Under the pieces are notes generated by a model. The model made no database searches, was not told where the DNA came from, and saw only the letters and a program-made list of their open reading frames with translations. Positions 51,989-61,900 of a stretch of DNA of 64,000 nucleotides are shown piece after piece. The translations under genes were made by a program, and so were the position numbers. The stretch is from the NCBI RefSeq assembly GCF_004343075.1, contig NZ_SLXP01000003.1, positions 124,001 through 188,000 of the forward strand, given 5' to 3'. Positions within the stretch are counted from its first letter, which is position 1. Each line of letters opens with the position of its first letter. The DNA is from Rhodovulum marinum. Its GTDB lineage: Bacteria > Pseudomonadota > Alphaproteobacteria > Rhodobacterales > Rhodobacteraceae.

Positions 51989-52594
51989 TCAGGGGAACAG
52001 TCGCGTTATTTGCCAGTCCGCGTCAACCGTGTCCCGGCGCCAGCGAAAGCGGTCGTGCAAACGGAACGGTCCGTCGGCCCAGAACTCGATTTCCAGCGGC
52101 CTGATCCGCACCCCACCCCAATGCGGCGGCCGTTTCGTCGCCATGCCCTTCTGCGCGGTCAGCCGGGCCACCTCGGCCATCAACTCTCCGCGTGATCCAA
52201 GCGGACGCGACTGGCGCGATGCCCATGCCCCGAGACGGCTTTTCAAGGCGCGCGAGGCAAAATAGGCGTCGGCCTTTTCTCCTTCTTCCCGTTCGGTCAT
52301 CCCCCGCACCCGCACCTGGCGCCGCAGCGATTTCCAATGTAGCACGAAAGCGGCCTTGCCGGTTGCGGAAATCTCGTCCCCCTTGGCGCTCTCGTAATTG
52401 GTGTAGAAAATGAAGGCGTCGGGCTCGATCTCTTTCAGCAGCACCATGCGCACATTCGGCAGCCCGGCCGCGTCCACGGTGGCCAGCGCGATCGCGTTGG
52501 GATCGTTCGGCTCGGTCCGCTCGGCCTCGGCCAGCCAGGTCCGGGCGATCTCGAACGGATCCTTTCCTGCGAAAATGCCCTCTCGGTCCGTCAT
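51989..52594 (-). CDS. pdxH: pyridoxamine 5'-phosphate oxidase
   Basis: A 201-residue FMN-dependent oxidase that makes pyridoxal 5'-phosphate from PNP or PMP, the last step of B6 synthesis. Family segments: [23 protein letters not shown] (FMN), [23 protein letters not shown] and [27 protein letters not shown] (substrate site), ending in RLFP (the typical ..RLAP end). ATG 52594 ([13 protein letters not shown]) is chosen; the frame is open to 52771, but that would overlap fabI. Divergent from fabI. Confidence 0.96.
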   Translation of the reverse strand: MTDREGIFAGKDPFEIARTWLAEAERTEPNDPNAIALATVDAAGLPNVRMVLLKEIEPDAFIFYTNYESAKGDEISATGKAAFVLHWKSLRRQVRVRGMTEREEGEKADAYFASRALKSRLGAWASRQSRPLGSRGELMAEVARLTAQKGMATKRPPHWGGVRIRPLEIEFWADGPFRLHDRFRWRRDTVDADWQITRLFP

Positions 52595-52694
52595 GTGCTT
52601 GCTCTCCTGCCCGCGCTCTGGGCGGTCTTGATGGGTCGGTGCATTTCGCCTACACCGGCGACAATTTCCTGAACAGGTGGTCGAGGGGCACCGG

Positions 52695-53513
52695 ATGTCA
52701 ACGAAACTGTTGGAAGGCAAGCGCGGCCTTATCATGGGGCTTGCCAATGACAAGTCCATCGCCTGGGGCATCGCGCAGCAATGCGCGGCGCACGGGGCTG
52801 AACTGGCCTTTTCCTACCAGGGCGATGCGCTGAAAAAGCGGGTAGGCCCGCTGGCCGAAAGTCTGGGCAGCGATATCGTGCTGGAATGTGATGTCGCCGA
52901 GGAGGCGTCGCTGGACAACCTTTTCACCGAACTCGCGCAGCGTTGGGACCGGCTGGATTTCATCGTCCACGCCATCGGGTTCTCGGACAAGGAACAGCTG
53001 CGTGGCCGCTATGTCGACACCACGCGCGACAACTTCCTGATGACCATGGACATCTCGGTCTATTCCTTCACCGCCGTCGTGCAGCGCGCGGCCGCGATGA
53101 TGACCGAGGGTGGCTCGGCGTTGACGCTGACGTATTACGGCGCCGAAAAGGTCATGCCACATTACAACGTGATGGGCATCGCCAAGGCCGCGCTGGAAAC
53201 CTCGGTGAAGTACATGGCCGAGGACCTGGGGAAGGACGGCATCCGGGTGAATGCGATCTCGGCCGGGCCCATCAAGACGCTGGCCGCAAGCGGCATCGGC
53301 GACTTCCGCTACATCATGAAGTGGAACGAGCTGAATTCACCCCTGCGCCGGAACGTGACGCAGGTGGAGGTCGGCAAATCGGCGCTTTACCTGCTGTCAG
53401 ACCTGGGCAGCGGCGTGACCGGCGAGGTGCACCACGTGGATGCCGGCTATCACGCCATCGGCATGAAGGCCGTGGATGCGCCCGATATCGACGCGGTCAC
53501 CGGACGCAAGTGA
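52695..53513 (+). CDS. fabI: enoyl-[acyl-carrier-protein] reductase (NADH)
   Basis: A 272-residue SDR-fold enzyme that reduces enoyl-ACP at the last step of each fatty-acid elongation round. [20 protein letters not shown] is the FabI nucleotide-binding tract; the catalytic tyrosine-lysine pair Yx6K is in [13 protein letters not shown], and [16 protein letters not shown] follows. ATG 52695 ([11 protein letters not shown]) fits; an in-frame ATG at 52677 is possible. Divergent from pdxH and 31 bp upstream of gpt. Target of triclosan-type inhibitors in other bacteria; no resistance change can be read here. Confidence 0.96.
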   Translation: MSTKLLEGKRGLIMGLANDKSIAWGIAQQCAAHGAELAFSYQGDALKKRVGPLAESLGSDIVLECDVAEEASLDNLFTELAQRWDRLDFIVHAIGFSDKEQLRGRYVDTTRDNFLMTMDISVYSFTAVVQRAAAMMTEGGSALTLTYYGAEKVMPHYNVMGIAKAALETSVKYMAEDLGKDGIRVNAISAGPIKTLAASGIGDFRYIMKWNELNSPLRRNVTQVEVGKSALYLLSDLGSGVTGEVHHVDAGYHAIGMKAVDAPDIDAVTGRK

Positions 53514-53544
53514 CGCCTGGACGTTCAGCCAGAAAGGAAGCCCC

Positions 53545-54051
53545 ATGTCGCCCGCCGACCGCCTGCCCCACGAGAAAGGATTTCACGTCAGCTGGGACCA
53601 GTTGCACCGCGACGCGCGCGCGCTGGCGTGGCGGCTGGACGGACACGGGCCCGACGACGGCGCCTGGCGGGCGGTCGTGGCGATCACGCGGGGCGGCATG
53701 GCGCCCGCGATGATCGTGGCGCGCGAACTGGATATTCGCACCGTCGACACGATTTCCGTAAAATCCTACAATCACCAGAACCAGTCCGCACCGCGCGTCA
53801 TCAAGACCCCGGACATGGACATCGTGGGCGACGGGACCGGCGTGCTGATCGTCGACGACCTGGTGGATACCGGCCGCACGCTCGAGGTGGTCCGCAAGCT
53901 GATGCCCAAGGCCCATGTCGCCACCGTCTATGCCAAACCCAAGGGCAGGCCGATGGTCGACACCTATATCACCGAGGTCAGCCAGGATACCTGGATATTC
54001 TTCCCCTGGGACATGGCTTTGCAATATGTTGAACCCTACCGGGGAACCTGA
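53545..54051 (+). CDS. gpt: xanthine-guanine phosphoribosyltransferase
   Basis: A 168-residue type I phosphoribosyltransferase for purine salvage (xanthine or guanine plus PRPP to nucleotide). The PRPP motif is [18 protein letters not shown] near residue 100; [20 protein letters not shown] is the N-terminal loop, and the C-terminus has [15 protein letters not shown] typical of the Gpt branch. ATG 53545 follows AAAGGAAG. It lies between fabI and an aminotransferase gene, 3 bp from the latter. Confidence 0.93.
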   Translation: MSPADRLPHEKGFHVSWDQLHRDARALAWRLDGHGPDDGAWRAVVAITRGGMAPAMIVARELDIRTVDTISVKSYNHQNQSAPRVIKTPDMDIVGDGTGVLIVDDLVDTGRTLEVVRKLMPKAHVATVYAKPKGRPMVDTYITEVSQDTWIFFPWDMALQYVEPYRGT

Positions 54052-54054
54052 CCG

Positions 54055-55233
54055 ATGGTCAGCCCGCTGAACCCCCGCATGGCGGCGACCTTTCCGCCAC
54101 CGGTGATGGAGGCGCGGCGCTGGCTTGAAGGGGTGGAGTTCCCCAAGGATCGGCCGCTGATCAATGTCAGCCAGGCCGCACCGATGGAGCCCCCGCCCGA
54201 GGCGCTGCGCCAGGCCATAGCGGATGCCGCGCTGAGGGAGACCGCCGCGCATCTTTACGGCCCCGTCCTCGGCCTGCCCGATCTGCGCGAGGAACTGGCC
54301 GCCCAATGGTCGGTGGCCTATGGCGGCCAGATCGCGGCGCGAAACGTTGCGATTACCCAGGGCTGCAATCAGGCGTTCTGCGCTGTGATGGCAACCATTG
54401 CCGGGGATGGGGATGAGGTAATCCTTCCAACGCCATGGTATTTCAACCATAAAATGTGGCTGGACATGCAGGGCATCCGTACCGTGCCGCTGGCCACCGG
54501 CGACAGCCTGGTCCCCGAGGTACAGCGCACCTCCCTGCTGATCACGGAACGGACCCGCGCCATCGTGCTGGTCACACCGAACAACCCCGCCGGCGTCGAA
54601 TACCCGCCCGAGACCATATCAGGGTTCATGGCGCTTTGCCGCGAACGGGGGATCGCGCTGATTCTGGACGAGACCTATCGCGATTTCCACTCGGGGACCG
54701 GCGCCCCCCACGACCTGTTCGCCGATCCCGACTGGGACGATACGCTGATCCACCTTTATTCCTTTTCCAAGGCCTACCGGCTGACGGGGCACCGGGTCGG
54801 CGCGATGGTCGCACACGAAGACCGGCTGGCCGAGGTCGAGAAGTTCCTCGACACGGTCGCGATCTGTGCGAACCAGTTGGGCCAGCGCGCGGCGCTTTGG
54901 GGAATGCGCAACCTCGGGCAATGGCTGGCGGGGGAACGCGCGGAAATCCTGGACCGGCGCGCGGCGATCGAAGCGGGATTCCCCGCGCTGGAGGGCTGGC
55001 GGCTTTTGGGCGCGGGCGCCTATTTCGCCTATGCCGCCCACCCCTGGCCGATTCCCTCGGACGAGCTTGCCCGCCGACTGGTGGCCGAGGCGGGGGTGCT
55101 GCTGTTGCCCGGCACGATGTTCCTGCCCGAGGCCGATACCAGCGCGCGCCAGCAGCTTAGGATCGCGTTCGCCAATATCGACCGGCAGGGGATCGGGCGG
55201 CTGTTCGACCGGCTTGCCGGGTTCCGCCCCTGA
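54055..55233 (+). CDS. class I/II aminotransferase (PLP-dependent)
   Basis: A 392-residue fold-type I PLP enzyme. The Schiff-base lysine is in LYSFSKAYRLTGHRVG; other PLP contacts are ITQGCNQAFCAVM, LPTPWYFNHKMW, VTPNNPAGVEYPPE and LILDETYRDF. The final Arg for the substrate carboxylate is in RQQLRIAFANI. Closest in style to the aspartate/aromatic aminotransferase family. The substrate cannot be assigned. 3 bp after gpt; ppiD starts 69 bp later. Confidence 0.9.
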   Translation: MVSPLNPRMAATFPPPVMEARRWLEGVEFPKDRPLINVSQAAPMEPPPEALRQAIADAALRETAAHLYGPVLGLPDLREELAAQWSVAYGGQIAARNVAITQGCNQAFCAVMATIAGDGDEVILPTPWYFNHKMWLDMQGIRTVPLATGDSLVPEVQRTSLLITERTRAIVLVTPNNPAGVEYPPETISGFMALCRERGIALILDETYRDFHSGTGAPHDLFADPDWDDTLIHLYSFSKAYRLTGHRVGAMVAHEDRLAEVEKFLDTVAICANQLGQRAALWGMRNLGQWLAGERAEILDRRAAIEAGFPALEGWRLLGAGAYFAYAAHPWPIPSDELARRLVAEAGVLLLPGTMFLPEADTSARQQLRIAFANIDRQGIGRLFDRLAGFRP

Positions 55234-55302
55234 CGCTTGCGGGCGGGGCCGCGAGCCCCTAAACACCAACGGACACCGCGTAATCCCGGGGAGGCGCAGC
55301 CC

Positions 55303-57150
55303 ATGTCCAAATCCGTCGGCAAGCAGGCGTCGAAAGCCGCCGTTTGGGTTCTGATGGCGCTGTTGATCCTGGGCCTCGGGGGCTTTGGCATCTCGAATTT
55401 CGGCGGCTCGGTCGAGGCTATCGGCAAGGTCGGGGAACAGGATATTTCCGTCGACGCCTATGCTCGCGCCCTGCGGCAGGAACTGAACGCCCAGCAGGCT
55501 GCAACCGGCCAGGTCGTGACCTTTGCCGAGGCACAGGCGGGCGGTCTGGTGGAACAGGTGCGCGCCCGCGTGATCGCCGACGCCGCCCTCGACAACGAGA
55601 TGCGCCGGCTGGGCGTCTCGGTCGGCGACGAGCGTGTGGCGCAGGAGGTTCTGGGCGTGACCGCCTTTCGCGGGCCCGACGGCCAGTTCGACCGTGAAAC
55701 CTATCGCTTCGTACTGGAACAGAACGGGCTGACCGAGGCCGAATTCGAAGCGCAGATCCGCCGCGATGCGACCCGGTCGCTGCTGCAGGCGGGCGTGGTC
55801 GCAGGACTGGGCGAGCCCGAGACCTATGCCGACACGCTTTATGCCTTCATCGCGGAACGGCGCAGTGCCAGCTTGATCCGGCTGACGGCCGCGGACCTGG
55901 AAACGCCGATCCCCGCGCCCACCGAGGCGCAGATCGCCGAGCAGTACGAGGCCACCCCCGAGGCCTATACTGCGCCGCGCACGCGCAAGATCACCTATGC
56001 CTGGCTGACCCCCGACATGATCCTGGACCAGATCGAACCCGACGAGCAGATGCTGCGGGAGCTTTACGACGAACGCATCGATGAATTCGTCCAGCCCGAG
56101 CGGCGGTTGGTCGAGCGCCTCGTCTATCCCTCCCAGGAAGAAGCACAGGCCGTGGCGGACGCCATCGCCGCGGGCGAGACGAGCTTTGATGATGCCGTGG
56201 CCGCACGCGGTCTGGCGCTGGCCGATATCGACATGGGCGACGTGGCCGAAATCGACATCGGCGGCGCGGCCGGCGCGGCGGTCTTCGCGTTGGACGGCCC
56301 CGGCGTGACCGGGCCGCACCTGTCGGATCTGGGCCCCGCGCTGTTCCGGGTGAACGGCATCCTCGCCGCCCAAGAGGTCAGCTTTAACGAGGCCCGCGAT
56401 AGCCTGGTCGAAGAAGCTGCCCGAGACCGCGCCGTGCGGATGATCCTGGACCGGATCACCGAGTTCGAGGACCTGCTTGCGGCCGGAGCAACGCTTGAAG
56501 ACATGGCCGCCGAAACCGAGATGGTGCTGGGGCAAGTCGACTATAGCGGCGAAAGCGAGGGGGGCGTCGCGGATTATCAATCGTTCCGCGAAGCCGCCGA
56601 GGCGGTCTTGGAAGGGGATTTCCCCGAGATCTTGGAACTTGAGGATGGTGGCATCTTCGCGCTGCGCCTTGATGCCGAAGTGCCTCCCACCCTGCGCCCG
56701 CTTGGCGCGGTGCGCGACCAAGTGGCCGAGGACTGGCGCGAGACGCAGGTGCGGGCGCGCCTGAGCGCGCAGGCCGAGGCCCTGGCCGCCCGCGTTGAGG
56801 CCGGCGAGACGATGGACCAGCTTGGCCCGCAGGTCGAGTTGCAGGAGGGCCTGTCACGCGGCGGCCTGACGCCGCCTGCACTTTCCGAGGCGCTGTTCGC
56901 GATTGCCACGCCCGGCGAGACCCGGGTGGTAGCCACGGGAGAAACCGCCTGGCTGCTGCGGCTCGACGCGATCCTGCCGCCGGACCCCAACGACCCGGCC
57001 GCGGGCTTCTTGCGGGACACGATCGGCGCACAGGCCGGCCAGAGCATGGCCCAAGATCTCTACACCTATTTCGCGCAAGAACTGGTGAATTCCGCCGGAC
57101 TCTCGCTTGACCAGACGGCAATCAACGCCGTTCACGCGCAATTCCGGTAG
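55303..57150 (+). CDS. ppiD: peptidyl-prolyl isomerase / periplasmic folding factor (PpiD-like)
   Basis: A 615-residue PpiD/SurA-type chaperone. One N-terminal membrane helix (VWVLMALLILGLGGFGI, residues about 11-28) anchors it in the inner membrane; residues about 30-200 are a SurA-N-like chaperone domain (YARALRQELNAQQAATGQVV, EQNGLTEAEFEAQIRRD). A parvulin-like region lies in the middle (AQAVADAIAAGETSFDDAVA). It helps outer-membrane and exported proteins fold. ATG 55303 follows GGGGAGG. trpE begins 4 bp after it, so the two share a transcript. Isomerase residues look weak, as often in PpiD. Confidence 0.9.
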   Translation: MSKSVGKQASKAAVWVLMALLILGLGGFGISNFGGSVEAIGKVGEQDISVDAYARALRQELNAQQAATGQVVTFAEAQAGGLVEQVRARVIADAALDNEMRRLGVSVGDERVAQEVLGVTAFRGPDGQFDRETYRFVLEQNGLTEAEFEAQIRRDATRSLLQAGVVAGLGEPETYADTLYAFIAERRSASLIRLTAADLETPIPAPTEAQIAEQYEATPEAYTAPRTRKITYAWLTPDMILDQIEPDEQMLRELYDERIDEFVQPERRLVERLVYPSQEEAQAVADAIAAGETSFDDAVAARGLALADIDMGDVAEIDIGGAAGAAVFALDGPGVTGPHLSDLGPALFRVNGILAAQEVSFNEARDSLVEEAARDRAVRMILDRITEFEDLLAAGATLEDMAAETEMVLGQVDYSGESEGGVADYQSFREAAEAVLEGDFPEILELEDGGIFALRLDAEVPPTLRPLGAVRDQVAEDWRETQVRARLSAQAEALAARVEAGETMDQLGPQVELQEGLSRGGLTPPALSEALFAIATPGETRVVATGETAWLLRLDAILPPDPNDPAAGFLRDTIGAQAGQSMAQDLYTYFAQELVNSAGLSLDQTAINAVHAQFR

Positions 57151-57154
57151 GACC

Positions 57155-58669
57155 ATGGCGACAATCGTTCCCGACTTCGCGACCTTCGAGGCCGCCTATG
57201 ACGCCGGCAAGGCCCAGGTCGTTCACGCCCGCCTGGCAGCCGACCTGGACACGCCGGTCTCGCTGATGCTGAAGCTCGCCGGAGCCCGGACGGACAGTTT
57301 CATGCTCGAATCGGTCACTGGCGGCGAAATTCGCGGGCGCTATTCGGTCGTGGGGTTCAAGCCCGACCTTGTCTGGGAATGCCGGGGGGACCGCTCGCGC
57401 GTGAATCGCCAGGCCCGGTTCGATGCTGACGCGTGGGAGGATATGCCGGGCAGTCCGCTCGGCGCGCTGCGCGCGGTGCTGGCCGAAAGCGCGATCGACA
57501 TGCCCGACACGCTGCCGCCCATCGCCGCGGGCCTGTTCGGCTATCTTGGCTATGACATGATCCGGCTGGTGGAACGGCTGCCGAACGTCAACCCCGACCC
57601 GCTGGGTTTGCCCGACGCGGTGATGTTGCGCCCGTCGGTCGTCGCCGTGCTGGACGGGGTCAAGGGCGAGGTGACGGTGGTCTCGCCCGCGCGGCCCGAA
57701 CCGGGGCTTTCGGCGCGGGCAGCCTATGCACAGGCCGCCGAGCGGGTGATGGATGCGCTGCGCGACCTCGACCGGGCAGTGCCTGCCGAGACCCGCGATT
57801 TCGGCGAGGCGCGCGAGGTGGGCGAGCCGGTCTCGAACTTTACCAAGGACGGCTACATGGCCGCCGTGGAGAAGGCCAAGGAGTACATCCGCGCGGGCGA
57901 CATCTTTCAGGTGGTGCCCGCACAGCGCTGGACGCAAGATTTCCCGCTTCCGCCCTTCGCGCTCTATCGCAGCCTGCGGCGCACCAATCCCTCGCCCTTC
58001 ATGTTCTTTTTCAATTTCGGCGGTTTCCAGGTGATCGGCGCGAGTCCCGAGATCCTCGTGCGTCTTCGGGACGGCGAGGTGACGATCCGGCCCATCGCCG
58101 GCACGCGGCCCCGCGGCGCCACGCCGGAAGAGGATCGCGCGCTTGAGGCCGACCTTCTGGCCGATCAGAAGGAACGGGCCGAACACCTGATGCTGCTCGA
58201 CCTGGGCCGGAACGATGTCGGGCGCGTGGCCAAAGTCGGTACGGTTCGGCCCACCGAAGAATTCATCATCGAACGCTATTCCCACGTGATGCATATCGTG
58301 TCCAACGTGGTCGGCGAAATCTCCGAGGACCACGATGCGCTGTCGGCACTGCTTGCGGGCCTGCCCGCGGGTACCGTGTCCGGTGCGCCCAAGGTTCGTG
58401 CGATGGAGATCATCGACGAACTGGAACCCGAAAAGCGCGGCGTCTATGGCGGTGGTGTCGGGTATTTCTCGGCTGGCGGCGACATGGACATGTGCATCGC
58501 ACTGCGGACCGCCGTGGTGAAGGACGCCAAGCTTTACATCCAGGCGGGCGGTGGCGTGGTCTATGACAGCGATCCCGAAGCCGAGTGGCAGGAAACCGTC
58601 AACAAGGCACGCGCGCTGCGAACTGCGGCAGCCGAGGCCGCCCGCTTCGTGCGCAAGGGCAATAGCTGA
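57155..58669 (+). CDS. trpE: anthranilate synthase component I
   Basis: The 504-residue chorismate-using subunit, first step of tryptophan synthesis. Signatures: IAGLFGYLGYDMIRLVERLP, VVPAQRWTQDFPL, GASPEILVRLRDGEVTIRPIAGTRPRG, LLDLGRNDVGRVAKVG and LPAGTVSGAPKVRAMEIIDE. The feedback site LLES appears as FMLESV near residue 50, so tryptophan inhibition is likely. Starts 4 bp after ppiD. The trpG/D/C partners are not next to it: a convergent tamB gene follows after a 262-bp gap. The frame open back to 57107 is not family-like. Confidence 0.96.
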   Translation: MATIVPDFATFEAAYDAGKAQVVHARLAADLDTPVSLMLKLAGARTDSFMLESVTGGEIRGRYSVVGFKPDLVWECRGDRSRVNRQARFDADAWEDMPGSPLGALRAVLAESAIDMPDTLPPIAAGLFGYLGYDMIRLVERLPNVNPDPLGLPDAVMLRPSVVAVLDGVKGEVTVVSPARPEPGLSARAAYAQAAERVMDALRDLDRAVPAETRDFGEAREVGEPVSNFTKDGYMAAVEKAKEYIRAGDIFQVVPAQRWTQDFPLPPFALYRSLRRTNPSPFMFFFNFGGFQVIGASPEILVRLRDGEVTIRPIAGTRPRGATPEEDRALEADLLADQKERAEHLMLLDLGRNDVGRVAKVGTVRPTEEFIIERYSHVMHIVSNVVGEISEDHDALSALLAGLPAGTVSGAPKVRAMEIIDELEPEKRGVYGGGVGYFSAGGDMDMCIALRTAVVKDAKLYIQAGGGVVYDSDPEAEWQETVNKARALRTAAAEAARFVRKGNS

Positions 58670-58744
58670 GCCCTGGCCCCCAGCGGCACAGCACGAGCCG
58701 GGCTGCAGGCCCGGCCCGAAACGTCCAGGGGCCTGAGCGTTTCA

Positions 58745-58762
58745 CCCCGGCTTAAGCCGGGG
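58745..58762. terminator. perfect palindrome after trpE
   Basis: CCCCGGCTTAAGCCGGGG, 18 bp, in the 262-bp gap between convergent trpE and tamB. It is 75 bp after the trpE stop and could end transcripts from both sides. It is followed by a second hairpin and then repeat copy C. Confidence 0.45.
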
Positions 58763-58770
58763 CGACCCAT

Positions 58771-58789
58771 GCGGGGGCTCTGCCCCCGC
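58771..58789. terminator. second hairpin after trpE
   Basis: GCGGGGGC-TCT-GCCCCCGC, 8-bp stem, directly before extragenic repeat copy C. The hairpin plus repeat resemble a composite intergenic element seen often in Rhodobacterales. Confidence 0.5.
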
Positions 58790-58790
58790 G

Positions 58791-58818
58791 CCCCCGGAGT
58801 ATTTATACCAAGAAAAAG
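58791..58818 (+). repeat. extragenic repeat copy C
   Basis: CCCCCGGAGTATTTATA followed by CCAAGAAAAAG, a diverged copy of the elements at 10460 and 11291. Located between convergent trpE and tamB. Confidence 0.6.
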
Positions 58819-58931
58819 AGGGCCTTCCCTGCTTTTCCGGCATCAAGAACCCGCGGGACAATCCGAAGCAAGTTGGCCGGGCCGATTTACCCAGGGTCTG
58901 CAATATCTGAGTGCACAGCACTATGCGACGC

Positions 58932-61900
58932 CTAGTAGTCCCGCTCGTAGAAGATGCCGATGCCTGTATCGCCTTCGGAATCGACACCGCCCTTGACCGT
59001 GACACTGGGTGTCAGATCCAGATTGAGGTCGACCCTGGTATTCCCCGCGCCGTCCACCGTCACCTCGGAATAGAGGTTGTCAGACAGATACTTTCCCACG
59101 CTCAGCGCGGTGGCCCCTTCGTCGGTCTGGCGCACGTCGATTTCGTCGAGGCCGGTGCCTGCGCGCACCCGGGCCAAGAGCCCCCCCCCGTTGCCACCGG
59201 CAAGTTCCGCCACGCCGCTGGCCAGTTGCACCGCCTGGAAGGGTGAGAGATCCTGAATGCCACGGCCGAAAAGCAGCCGGGCGACCACCTCGTCCTGCGG
59301 CAGGTCAGGATCGGATTCGAATGTGATGTCCGGGGCGGTGGCACGCCCGTCGATGACGATCCGCGCGGTTATGTCACCGGACTGGGTTTCGGCCACGAAC
59401 CGCAGGTAAGGATCGAGCGATCCTTGCAACGATACCCGCCCCTCGGTCAGGTCGAAGCGCTGCGACAGGATGTCGAGCCGCCCTCGGATCAGTTCGAACC
59501 GGCCGTCGGGCACGACATCCCGCGTGGTCCCGCGCACGCGCAACAGTCCGCCGACCTCGGCGTCGAGACCGCGACCGCGGATGAACACCTGGCCCGGGGC
59601 CGAGATCGTCAGGTTCAGCGGGTAGGGCCGCCCGCCGCCGCCATCCCCATCGCCCGACGCACCCAGCAGCCCCGCACGCGCCCGCGTGGCCCGCTGGGCC
59701 TGCGTTTCGCCCAGATGGGTAATCTCGGGAATGGGGCCGCCCGCGGTTGCGCCGGTGGAGGGCACCGCGATCTCGGTCCGGCCAAGGTCGATCCGGCCCG
59801 CGATGGTTGCGCCGCCCGTCAGTGGCCCCTGCACCGTCAGCCGCCCGTCGACGCGTGTCTCGTACAGCGCCGCATCGCGGATACGCGCGCGGTCGAGTCC
59901 GATCTCGAGGTCAGCCTCATAGGGAGCGTAAAGGGATACCGGGCCGGCAACGGTGATGCGCCCGCCATCCAACCGCCCGGCCAGATCGATCCCGGCCCGC
60001 CCCGACAGGATGTCCACCTGCCCTCCGAGGTCGGTCACGGCAAGACCGAGTGTCGGCAGCGCCAGACGGGCGCCGGCCGTGATCGCCCGGCCCGACAACG
60101 AGGACAACGCCAGCGGCCCGCGCAGCGCAAGATCGTAGCGCGCCTGCCCGTCAAGGCTGCGCGGCGAAATAAAGCCATTGGCCAGCGCCAGAGGGGCCGC
60201 CCCGGCGATCGAAAGATCCGCGCCGCTTCCGTCGCGCGCGATCGCACCTCCAAGGCGTGCGGTCGTGCCCCCAGGCCCCGTTACGTCAAGATCCAGACGG
60301 ATATCGCCATTCGTCGGCTGTGCCCGGCCCGATACCGTCAGCGGCCCCGGAAACCCCGGCGCCAGCAGGGCGAGGTCGGCCAACCGGCCCGAAAGATCGA
60401 GCGCCCCGTTCCCGGCCTCGTTTGCGGTCAACCTCAGCACCGGGGTTGCCACGTCCAGCGCCCCGAGTTCGATCAGACCTCCTCGGCGCGCGCCGCGCAT
60501 ATTCAGCGACGTCGCGCCCCCGATCAGCCGGTCAGCAGTGCCCAGGCCAAACGCCAGCCCCTGCCCCTTTGCCTGGAGCGCAGCGGTCACGTCGCCGAAC
60601 ACGGCCCCCTCGCCCGTCAGCGTCGCCTCGAGCGCGCCGCGCAGCGGCCTTCCCGCCAGACCTGAGAAAGCCACGAGGTCCCGCGCCGTCAGCGTGACGC
60701 TGCCCTCGGCAGGAAGCGCGGGATCATCCGGCGTCAACGCACCCGAAGCGGTCAACCGGGCACCAGCGCCGGCGGCCTCGAGACGATCGACCCGGACCTG
60801 CCCGCCGTCTTCCCAGCCAAGCCGAGCTTCGACCGTGCCAGGCCCCGAAAGGCCCGCCTCGACCCGCGACAGGTCGCGCACCTGCCCGGTCAGCTGGAAC
60901 CCGGCCGCGGCGCTGGACAGATCGCCCGCGGCGTCGACGGTCAGTTCCGGGGTTTCGATCGAAAGGCGGCGCAGCGTCGTGCCCTCGGGGCCGCGTGCGG
61001 CTGCCAGCGCCAACGTGCCCGGCCCGACCAGAAGCGGATCGAGGCGCGGCGTGCCCGTCGCGAGGTCGCGCGTCTCGGCCGAAAGGGTCGCGTCGAATAT
61101 GCCGTCGAGCACGCCATACCGGCCCGCGACCCGCGCCTCGGCCGCACCGCTCAGGGGGCGCCCCGCCAGCGACGCTAAGCGGCCCAGATCGTCGAGTGCA
61201 AGCTGGGCAGTTCCGTCAATCGGCAGGCCATCGGCCAAGTCGCCCAACGTGCCTCGCAGCGCGATGCGTACATCGCCGGCGGCGATCTGGACATCTTCAA
61301 GCGCAAGCGGTTCGCCCTCGCGGTAGGACACCCGGGCGCTTCCGTCGATCGCATCGCCCAGGGCCCGCGCCAGATCGGGATCGCCATGCGAAAGCCCGGT
61401 GGCCGCGAAGGTCAGATCGCCCGACAGCGCGCCCGGGCTGGTCGGGCGGATCGTGCCGGTGCCCGCAATGCGCGCGCGCCCCAAAGAAAGGCCCGCCCGG
61501 TCGAACCCGTCCAACGTCGCGTTCGCCTCCCAGCGCTCGCCCTCGGCTGCGTCGAACCGTGCCGTCAGGCGCGCGCCCTGTACCCGCGTTTCTGGGCCCG
61601 AAAGCGGCAGCACGACGGGACCGGTCAGCGTGCCGTCCAGGTCCAGCCGCTCGGGCAGGCCCGTGGGCGCAAGCGCCATAATGCCCGCCAGCGTCACTGC
61701 GCCGGTGGACAGATCGAGTTGCGACAACTCGGTGCCGCCATCCGCCCGGCGCATCCCCTGTGCCCGGATGCGTGCCGCATCGCCAAAGAAGGGGCGGATG
61801 CGTTCGGCCACGAGGGGCGCCACATCACCCGACACATCCAGCGCAAACCGCGCCGCACCGGGACTGTCCTGCGGTTCTTCGAGGCTGAACAGTCCGGTCA

